A DNA stretch of 64,000 nucleotides from Aldrovandia affinis (lineage: Eukaryota; Chordata; Actinopteri; Notacanthiformes; Halosauridae). This document shows positions 55,011 to 64,000 of this stretch, piece after piece. A program made the position numbers and the translations under genes. Each line of letters begins with the position of its first letter. The first letter of the stretch is position 1. The notes below the pieces were generated by a model. The model did no database searches, was not told where the DNA came from, and saw nothing but the letters and a program-made list of their open reading frames with translations. The stretch covers positions 4,796,154-4,860,153 of the forward strand of contig JAINUG010000015.1 in assembly GCA_029706075.1 (NCBI GenBank), given 5' to 3'.

Positions 55011-56485
55011 GTGAGTATTTATAAATGCTATCGCGGGGCTCTCGTGTGCTTGCAGTTTTGCGCAGATATCCAACTTGCGTACCTGGATATAATCATTTCT
55101 GCTCCAAACGTCAGGGTTAATTGTCCCCGAGAACAACTTGTAAAGGCAGAATTTTTATTTATTTTTTTTGGTTCAGTAAATATATATTGCGCAACATTGT
55201 GCTGTTGTTATTTAAATTAAGCATGAAACCGGTAACTATGGGAAGAACGCTTTCACCATTGCCGTGAATTGGATTCAGCAGAGAACAAGCAACTGATGCG
55301 TTCTTCTTAGCTCTTGCTTAGTTTGAAGAACTATTTTATTTCTCCTATAGAGTAATGACAAGTAGCTAATGAGGAAAACAATGCAGCAAACTAAAATAGT
55401 GGCAGATACTGCGCAGACTAGGCAGGGTTTTAATTTCATTTACATTCATTTTGTGCTTTTTGTTTAAAGCCTCGCGAATCTGAAAACATCAAGGTACCGA
55501 CATTCGTTTTTTGAGATTGTTTTGAGAGACAGTATCAGGACTGCATATGAGTGTGTACCAGAAGATGAAGTATGCTGTCGTTTATTGCGGCTTCTTATGC
55601 ATTATTGTGATTTGTAAAATAAGTATAGACTGTGTAAGGTTAAAATGATGCTTCCATCTATGATCTCAGAAGTCTTTATCAAAATATTGTAAAGGGGAAC
55701 TCTTGATTGTATTCACTGGCAGTACTATCCATTTTCTTGTTTTCAGGCTTAATCTCATGCTATGTGAATAAAATTGATTTTTACAAATATCTGAGACTGT
55801 CATCAGTCTTGGAACATACTGTCTGGTCAAGCATCAGTGATGACAAATTCCACCAGTCATCTAGGATGGGTGAGTGAACACCTCTAATTTGATTGAGAAG
55901 TGGTCCCCATCTGCTCCCAAGTGCAACCTGCCATTCAACATTTTAGCTTTATAAAAATGATTTAAAAGGGTTCGCCTGTTATCTTTTTATCCTGCTATCT
56001 TAGACTGTTTACTTTTATTGACCTGTTTTATATTGTCAAGGCATGGTGTTTTGATTAATATTATTTTTTACAACTAAACTTAGAACTAAAAACAAATGGA
56101 TCCCACCCAAAGGAAATAGAGCTGTATTAACACAGGGCACTTGAATGCACATTTGACCCTAGAGCATGGCTCTATGGACTGAAGAAGGAGGGCTTCAGTT
56201 CAAATGCTGGGTTTATTTTGGAAGTGCTCTGTGTCACTGTGTCACGTCATCATGGGGCTCCGTCTGCCTCAGCTCACACAGCTGAGCGTCTTTGTTTAAA
56301 ATGCTTTTCTTTATTTCCTTTTAGGGGAAAGGACAGTCTGTTTTCAATGTCATGACCTGGCAAAGAGCTTGAAGGTCTCCTTTATTTGTTAATTCTAACA
56401 ATGCTGTTGGAAATTAAAGGAAGTTGACTTTCAGTTTAAAAAGGCAGAAATAACATAAACCATAACCAATAGGTTGTCCTGTTCT

Positions 56486-56495
56486 CCAAATATGG
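56486..56495. promoter_or_regulatory. consensus CArG box (SRF site) in myh11 intron 1
   Basis: CCAAATATGG matches CC(A/T)6GG exactly. It lies about 1.5 kb after the candidate first-exon donor. Mammalian smooth-muscle myosin genes are known to need an intronic CArG element in the first intron. Homology of this site is inferred from position only. Confidence 0.45.
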
Positions 56496-56889
56496 GTGTT
56501 TAAAGCAGTCAGTGAAACAATGTGAGGCCATAATGTAACTGTGTGGTTTTTTGTTTTGCCTTATAACACATATTGGTAATGTCTCAGCAGGACAGGGATG
56601 ACAGTTTATTAAACTGCAATGTGCATGTTGTTCTGAAGCTTGGGAATGTAGCAAACCTGAATTCTGTTTGTTTCTCTTGCCCTAGTATTGACTGAATGAC
56701 TACAATTCTTCCTCAAAAGCATGACGTGCAATAATACCTCAGCGTGCGTATTTACCACCAAACACGCACGTCTTATCTACTAAATGGGTTAACCCAGCAT
56801 CAATTGTTTATGGGTTGTTCAGCTTTTTGTGTCTTCTTTAGGGAGGCTTCACCTATTGTACCAAGGACAAAGTACATTTAAAAAAAAAT

Positions 56890-57225
56890 TGTTTCAGATT
56901 TTAGTGGCCAGTTATACCCTCTATTTATTTCGATTTGCCCTCCCCACAGACTCGCCACTTGTCACAGACTCGCCACTTGTCACTACGAGGCAAGCTAATT
57001 CACCGAGGGAAGTGAACTCCGAGACAGAATTTGCCCATCCACGTTCTGGAGTCACCCTTACGTGCTTCTTGGCTAATTCATGCCGGCTCATCCAGCCCCC
57101 CTCCCCTTGGGGCAGATAGCCAGTTCATGTGATTTATTTTACATTTCGGGGCTCCCCACCAGGGCCGGTCTGGTACAGTCAGGTTTCAAACTGCGACTGT
57201 GATAGGCAGCTCACACTCATAAAGG
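56890..57225 (-). mobile_element. old copy of the 33.3-kb SINE family in myh11 intron 1
   Basis: Shared blocks in the same order include CCAGTTATACCCTCTATTT, a C-rich block ending GGGGCAGATAGCCAGTT, and a GCCGGTCTGG...TTTCAAACTGCG stretch corresponding to the degraded tRNA-like head. Much more diverged than the intron 29 copy; it also has a short internal duplication (GACTCGCCACTTGTCAC twice). Confidence 0.65.
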
Positions 57226-60200
57226 ACCAACCAGTTTTGCACAAAGGAAAACTATGCTGCTCCAAGCTTAGTTGAAAATATGGTCACCAGTATACAAGGA
57301 ACAGTGTAATTCAGCTACTTTAAAGTGGAAGAGAGGCATCTAATGTCCATGAGCAGTTCAACTAGTGTCATCCAGAACTGGTCTTTAAATCCCACTGAAT
57401 CCTGTCTGTCTGGAGTAAACATTATTCATATAAATGATACAACTGTAAAATATTTGAGGCGGTGTTTTTGTAGCTAAGACAGTGAAGGTCTCATGTAATC
57501 AAAAGCAGTTTTGCCGTTGGACTATCCATCACATTGTGTACATTGTGTAGCAATGCACACAATGCCTTTCTCCCTTTCTCCTGAGCCTGATGCCTGTTCT
57601 AGCAAAATTGTAAGTTTCAGTCCACAAATGATAGTCTTACCAGATTTGCCTTGTTTAATCTGCCTAATCTCAATGAATGTCCTAGACTGTAAGAAGGTCT
57701 CTTCCTCTCACAAGTGAATCAGGAATTTTATATTATATATTTTCATTGAGTTTGTAATGTGATTGTGATCTACTGTTACAGGGATGTGGAGGGCCTTGTC
57801 TGGAAAACGGGTGAGAGATAAAGTCAGTGGGTGGAGTTCAGGGGAAGGTTAGAACCTTTCACAGGCCCAAGGGTCCTTGCTCTACCCCTGCAAGTAGGAA
57901 GGTCGCATGATTTCCTGGGCACCAGTCCCATTTATATACAGTCCAAGGATCCCCATCCATCTAATTCCTTTGATAATTATTTTTATAATGAAAAACATCA
58001 TTTGTCTCTTTATTTCACCCTTAACTTGTTACATTGAGATTCGAAGATCTAGCTACACTAAATGCAGCACCCATGTCTTTCAAACTAGCCGTAGCATAAT
58101 ATTTCAAGGGACTAATCTTTGTCGGCTCATCTGAAACGGAATGTTACATTTTCTTGTTTGTTTATACAAGAACCCTTTACAGGTCAATCAGTGGACATGG
58201 AGTATATTACAGTGCAGGAAATTCAGCCTTTATTTAAATGAGTTTCTCTCTAGTCCCTCCCAGCTCTATCACAACAGTGTTCGGTTACCTTTCAATGATC
58301 TTTCCAGGCAATGGCTTCACCTGTTTATTCCTCTTACCCCTGAAGGACAGAAATCACAGCCCCTAAGTACTGTAGCTAAAGTACCTTGTTTTTACCACTT
58401 CATTGTGATAAGGCACCACAAGAGGAGCCTCTAGAGTACTCTAGAGTAGTTGCAGCCTCTGAACAGGACCTGTTCCTTCCCGTCACAGCACTGAAGACCA
58501 TCAGCACTCATTTCCTATTGTTCTGGGATTGCTCTTTCCATGGAAACAGGGAGCCTCTGAATGTTTCTACATCTGAGGTTTCCCTCTCAGCCCAGCAGTG
58601 GGGATCAGTCTGACTAGTTCCTCTTCTTGAAATACAGGATTTCCTCATAATGCTGTCCTCCTACTCCCCCAGAAACAAACAAGTTGCCTTATTCGCAAGG
58701 GGCTCTGAGAACTCTAAAGTCAAGATGACAGAACTAGAATTCATTTAATACGTGTCTATCTAATCGTTGACAATGGAAATGTGAATCTTTCTTGAACTTT
58801 CAAGAATTCAAGAAAGAAAATTGAACATTTCTCGCTTTAAGCGTATGAAAACTTAATGGACTAGAAAGACCTCACTGACCAATTCCTCTTACTTGATTTC
58901 TCATGTTTTAAGTGGACATAATATAACACTGACAACATAGATTAGAGAACCCTATCTTAATTTAATCACAGAAAAATATTTTCAAGCTGGTTTAAGTATG
59001 GCCATTTGGCATTTTTTCTGTATGACTCATTGACTAAACAGCTGCCTCTTAGATGCAACTATTGAATTAGATTAAAGTTTAGCTTACATTTTCTCCAAAA
59101 TTTTTATAGCTTTCTTAAAACATTCTTTCTTCCTCTAGATCTAGATGTGTACTATATTCTATAAATGACTGTATATGACAACTTTCTTACATGTTAACAT
59201 TAGCAGATTTGAGTGTATTCCCTGCCCCTATCTCCTGACGAACCTAATGTTGACAAACAATGACTTCCAAAAGCTATGCAGTCCAGCTGGGCTTTGTTTC
59301 CGGGGCATCTACAAATTGCTGTCCACTCTTGCTTGTGCTTATCAGCAAACTGTTATACTGTCAACACATCTCAGACATCTGTCTCCAGCCCTGCAGTGAG
59401 TAAGTGCAAAGCTGACTGCATTGACATGCCAGGGTCAGAGAGAGAGAGAGTCCTATTGGCGTCAAGATGGATCAGAGAAACGCATATCGTTTCCAGTACA
59501 TGGGTTGGTGCCAGAGCCAATTTTTTTTTCTTCACATTCTCCAATATTTTGCTCCCATGACAAATTCCAAGATGCTGTGAAACAAATGATTCCGCCATCA
59601 AGTGTTAAATCCATTGTATACAAACATTTTAAGTGGTTTTATGGATTGTGCCAGAAACATATTTATGTTTTTTGCCGGTGTTCTGGGAGCTTGTGGAGTA
59701 AAGTGCTCCCAGGAGGCCATGCAGTTTACTTGCACGGTTCCCACTCCTCTTCAAAGGAGCAGTGCGGGTCAGAAGCAGGCTCTGACAGTGAAAGATCTGA
59801 ACGGGTAGATTGAGTGGTCTTTGGCTGCGCCTGCAGTACTGACCTGTGAATAAGGCTTTAGGGAGTCCAGTCCTTCCCAGGGTTAATGGTGCGCAGCCAG
59901 GAGGGCACAAACTCTGGAGGATACCAAAAGGAACATCAATTCTTCACTTTGCTCATTTACCAGGTGCTATGTAGAAGAGCATCTAATTATGAAATCAATG
60001 TAACAACTCAAGGTGGATTTACTGCTTTTTAACACTTAAAACATATTTTAGCTGCTGCATACTTTTATGGAAGGAAGCAGACTTTTAAAAGGCATAGTCA
60101 GCTGTTTTCACAGTTATTTTAGCGAAGCTGTCAAAATCACAATGTCAAAGTGCAATGTGTAAATTGAAGACATTTGAGCACAGTTATTGTATCACATTAG

Positions 60201-60472
60201 TTATACACGTATACATGTACAGTATGCATGCATTCAGTTTGTTTTTGGTATGTTACAGTTTTCCAGTGCACTTGTCATTGCTTAAGTCCACCATCCCAGC
60301 CTGATAACTGCAGCAGCTAAATCACCCTTGTAACGTCTTCTGAGGGTTTTATATGTGCTGTGTAGAGAGAGGGGAATAAAGCCGCTGTAACATTTAACCC
60401 TGCCCCCAGCAGCTTTCTGCTCCATGTTATCGTTTTGGCGTAAACCGTGAGGCCAGCTGGAGGCATACTATT

Positions 60473-60561
60473 CCCTATAAGGCCTTTGTTTGGGAGCTCA
60501 CTAGCTTTGCTGTTTAGGTCTACAGAAAGAGGGCCGCAGCAGAGAAGGTACCCTTATATGG
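60473..60561. promoter_or_regulatory. CArG-like element (60473-60482) and consensus CArG box (60552-60561)
   Basis: CCCTATAAGG has one C in the A/T core; 70 bp on, CCTTATATGG is an exact CArG consensus. Both lie in a GC-richer island about 600 bp upstream of the first myh11 coding exon. Paired CArG elements are a known arrangement in smooth-muscle promoters. Confidence 0.4.
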
Positions 60562-61146
60562 TCATCACACCATGGGACCATTGCCCTGCTCCGGAGGAGA
60601 ACTGTTATGGTTGCTGCTGCAGTTAGTACATGATTGTGTACGTGATTTCAGTTGATGTTCCTATTTGGTGTGTTGAACATTTTAAAGAGAATGATATATC
60701 TCTGTCATACATTGTAATGTTTACTATTTCCCAGCCACAGTTCTAAATTGGGGATTTTAATTGTCTCCCTCGTGGGCTATGTGTGAGTGTATGTATGTGT
60801 GTATGTATGTGGGGGGTGGGGGTGTTGCGTCTATGAGAATGTCAAGCTCCATTGGAGCCTATGGATAAAGAGCCCTTTATTAACCCTTCCAGCCTCTCCT
60901 CCTTATGGCGTTCTGAGTTGTACCAGATGAATCCATGAATTCTTGTTTGTATATTTATTTACTAACTACATTTTCTGCAGATGTCAGCTGTGTCAGATAT
61001 TCACTTGAAAAAAATAACTTGTCAAATTTGAAACTCGTCCATGGAGCGGATGAAGCATACTGCAAAGGTTTCTTTTTCCAAACTTGATGCTGATAATTTA
61101 CCTTTGATCTCATAAATCCACTGTCCTGATACAGTTTTTTTTCCAG

Positions 61147-61748
61147 CTCATCCACTGAATTCAAGATGTCCAAAAAACCTGCCTTGAGTGAGGATGAGAA
61201 ATTCCTCTTCCTTGACAAGGACTTCATCAACAGCCCTATGGCTCAAGCTGACTGGTCCGCTAAGAAGCTGGTGTGGATCCCCTCTGAAAAACATGGGTTC
61301 GAAGCAGCCAGCATCAAGGAGGAGCATGGCGACGAAGTGCTGGTGGAGCTGTCGGATAATAGCAAGAAGCTGACCATCAACAAAGATGACATCCAGAAGA
61401 TGAACCCACCCAAATTCAGCAAGGTGGAGGACATGGCCGAGCTGACCTGCCTGAACGAGGCTTCTGTGCTGCACAACATCAGGGAGAGGTACTTCTCTGG
61501 GCTCATCTATGTGAGTATAGCACACAGGGCCCGCGAGTAGAAAAAGAAAGCTGCATCACTAAAAGTTATTTCCTTATATATATATATGTACTGTATACAC
61601 GTCCAACCAAACACTATTTAACTATAGCTTGGTGGCCCTTTCCATAGGGTTTGGTAATGGCTTACAACCTGTGAGAAAGCTGTATTGTGTTATGCAGGGT
61701 GTGTGTGTGTGTGTGTGTGTGTTTGTTTAAGCTGTATTGGGTTATGCA

Positions 61749-61812
<64 letters not shown>

Positions 61813-62207
61813 ATGTGTGTGTTACAGCTTACTGTTCTGATGTAGCTGCATTTCAGGGTAAAACTATTGGACTCCATTTCTGTAGTCAGATCCATGAGAA
61901 AATAAATATTACTTTTGTTCTACTGGCTCCCCAAATTGTATTGCACTCATGTATTTAGAGTATCTGCCCTTTCTCTTTGTGTCTGGCCATTTAAATTGTA
62001 TGAGCATATGTAACTGCATAGGCATTGACTGTGCCTTCCTTTCCCCCCAGACGTACTCAGGCCTGTTCTGCGTAGTGGTAAACCCCTACAAAATGCTTCC
62101 CATCTATTCCGAGAAGATTATTGAAATGTACAAAGGGAAGAAACGCCATGAAGTTCCCCCCCACATCTACTCCATTAGTGACAATGCCTACAGGAACATG
62201 ATGCAAG
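61147..62207 (+). CDS. myh11: smooth-muscle myosin heavy chain, first two coding exons (partial, runs off the right edge)
   Basis: Exon 61147-61510 has a 19-nt 5' UTR tail and starts at ATG 61166 (context CAAGATGT). It encodes 115 residues beginning [20 protein letters not shown], then [32 protein letters not shown] and ending [10 protein letters not shown]. Exon 62051-62207 (157 nt) continues [14 protein letters not shown] and [17 protein letters not shown], ending in phase 1. These are the N-terminal SH3-like subdomain and the start of the motor of a class II non-sarcomeric myosin. The ATP-binding P-loop lies in later exons that are not in the window. MYH11 is preferred over MYH9/MYH10 because of the adjacent cep20 and abcc6. 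The protein assembles into thick filaments that drive smooth-muscle contraction. Confidence 0.92.
61700..61823. repeat. two GT microsatellites in myh11 intron 2
   Basis: GT runs lie at about 61700-61721 and 61751-61811. The flank TTAAGCTGTATTGGGTTATG before the second resembles AGCTGTATTGTGTTATG before the first, so a short segment was duplicated together with the repeat. Confidence 0.9.
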
Positions 62208-64000
62208 GTAACATCAATGGACACTTGCATCAAACACACAATAGCGATTCATTTCCATACACGATTAAACAAAGATTGGAACAGGGGTTTTTGTGATGAG
62301 CTTCAGCATAACGTCTTTAATATGTGAGCCTGTATTGCCAATACTTGAAGGGAATCAACTGCAACTTGCAAGAGAATGTTTTTCTGGGCCTAATAAAGAA
62401 TCTGCAAGTAAATCATACTGTGGCTTGAATGTGCAGAAAAAGCTATTTTAAGTGGTTTATGTTTTGCTCGAGTGCCTCATGACAGCTTTGAGGAGTTGCT
62501 GTAGGAAACTGTCAAAGCAGCTGTCAGATGTCTTATTTTAGCCACCATAGAAACTTTACAACCTGCAAGCATCATTTGTCACAAGACCCTTGTGTGATAG
62601 CGATAAAATGGTGTTGTGATAAGTTGTGTTTGATACTCAGAGCTGTCATACCACTAAGATGTTTTAGCAGCTTATATTCGTGCACAGTTTTGTGGGCCCT
62701 TTCAGTACTTTGTAAGATGAAGATGATCAGTCACGTGTGTGTTGTATAAGTGGACGGTATGCACACGTTGATGATAGCGAATGCATTCTCAGTTAAGAGG
62801 TCTCCACTGTAAATTCATACTAACCAGAAGGTGACGATGGCCTGACTGTCTGGAGTAGATGATTGGAGACGAGGGCAGTTACACACTTCCAGCTGCAGAA
62901 TCTCCCCACAGCTCTTTTAATACCATTGAGCGTCTCGCACAGTCATATAATTTGCCTGCAGTGACGGTTTTACACAGTTCATAAAAATGGACGCAAAATA
63001 TATTTTAGGACAACAGGTTGTCTTTTATAATTCCTGTAATAAAATAGTGGGTGAGTCAGTGAAGTTTCAGGGTTCATCGCATGCAAATAATCATGGTGTT
63101 TATAAGTTATGTAAGCCAGGTTGTTTTTAGGAGTTTTTTATCCACTCGTTATCAATATACTCCTGTTCAGGATATATTAGTAGCCAGTCTTCCTCCTCCC
63201 CCACCCCTAGCGTCAGCACTAACAATGCTAAAAGTGTGTGAGCACAAGATTAAATGCTGTTTCTGTCTGTGGTATTGTGGTTTCATCACAGTTTACAGAG
63301 CCATTTGACTTCTTCTGCACCCAGCACCATTATCATTTGTCAGCTGAACTTCGGTCTTACTCAGCCAATCACATGCACAGAATAGCAAAAAGAAGAAGTA
63401 AAGTGCTATCACTGTTGTAGAGAGGTGTTACTGCCTGTGCACTGTGGTACATCATCCTGGTTCGAGGGCCTTGCTATTAAATTGCAGAGGAATTGTGTTT
63501 TTAAAAGTGACATCATCTCTCCATCTAAACTAATTGGAATTTCTTTAACATGATTTCACTTGTGTTCAAGAAAATAGTGTAGAAATCTTGAGTTTAATCT
63601 CATTAATCTCAGGATTGTTTAACAGTTATAATGGTGAAGGCTTTGAAGTTAGTTCATAAGGTGTGCAAAAGTAGAATAAAAATGATGATTACCTCAGCTT
63701 TTTCATGACAAATTTAATAGATTACTCTTTGCTTTGAGAAATTATGTGGAACCTTTATTCAGAGTGATTTCATGAAGTCATACATTCGTAGCTCTACAGT
63801 ACATAAACAAATTTACATCAACATTTTGTTGTTAATTTTCTTTCATTTTTTGTCAAGTACAGTCAATTGTTTTGCTTTGACACATAGGGCCCCACTGTAA
63901 ATGAGGTTTCTGTCTCAGATGGGTTTCCCTGAATAAATAAAGGCTAAGTAAAATTTTACCAAGACATGCGCCACTAAAAACCATGCCAGTACTGTACAGT
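62208..64000 (+). other. myh11: myh11 intron continuing to the window edge
   Basis: The short next exon expected to encode REDQSILC was not found, so this intron extends beyond the window. Nothing else is recognised. Confidence 0.7.

Larger units (their letters stand above)
55011..61146 (+). other. myh11: probable myh11 intron 1
   Basis: About 6.1 kb lies between the candidate leader exon and the first coding exon. It holds CArG boxes at 56486-56495 and 60552-60561, an old SINE copy near 56.9-57.2 kb and no convincing coding exon. The rest is unremarkable AT-rich sequence. Confidence 0.45.

Overview
This window reads as nuclear DNA of a ray-finned (teleost) fish. The genes have many short exons and canonical vertebrate splice sites, the proteins are vertebrate, and the introns carry repeats typical of fish: Tc1-like transposons, tRNA-derived SINEs with 12-14 bp target-site duplications, a hAT fragment and dinucleotide microsatellites. 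The species cannot be told from the sequence.

Three genes lie on the + strand in the order abcc6 - cep20 (fopnl) - myh11. From memory, human 16p13.11 has the same three genes in the same relative order and orientation, with ABCC1 between ABCC6 and CEP20. No ABCC1-like exon was seen here. abcc6 (4988-34568) is complete. All 31 coding exons could be placed, joined by in-phase splice sites, giving a predicted 1510-residue ABC transporter (TMD0, L0, TMD1, NBD1, linker, TMD2, NBD2) with no disabling lesion. cep20 (43656-46344) is a small five-exon centrosomal LisH protein gene; its first four exons are clear, its last exon less so. myh11 begins near 54.9 kb with a probable non-coding exon. It continues with two coding exons (61166-61510 and 62051-62207) for the start of the smooth-muscle myosin motor, then runs off the right edge. 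The three genes are neighbours by synteny and do not form an operon or shared pathway: a plasma-membrane transporter, a centriolar-satellite/ciliary protein and a contractile motor.

Layout: 1-4.9 kb, upstream region with a foldback and a Tc1-like derivative; 5-34.6 kb, abcc6 with repeat-laden introns; 34.6-36.1 kb, probable 3' UTR; 36-43.6 kb, intergenic, with two structured non-autonomous elements side by side at 38.1-39.0 kb, an unknown antisense ORF near 40.9 kb and another Tc1/mariner remnant; 43.6-46.7 kb, cep20; 46.8-51.6 kb, nested hAT, Tc1-like and SINE insertions; 54.9 kb to the end, the 5' part of myh11.

No clearly new gene system was found. The observations most worth checking are a 10-copy motif array inside an inverted-repeat-bounded element (38341-38998), a perfect 44-bp hairpin in abcc6 intron 3, CArG boxes around the myh11 start, two GC-AG introns, a CT microsatellite serving as the polypyrimidine tract of abcc6 exon 15, and a SINE ending just upstream of abcc6 exon 30. 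All calls were made by eye, without database search.
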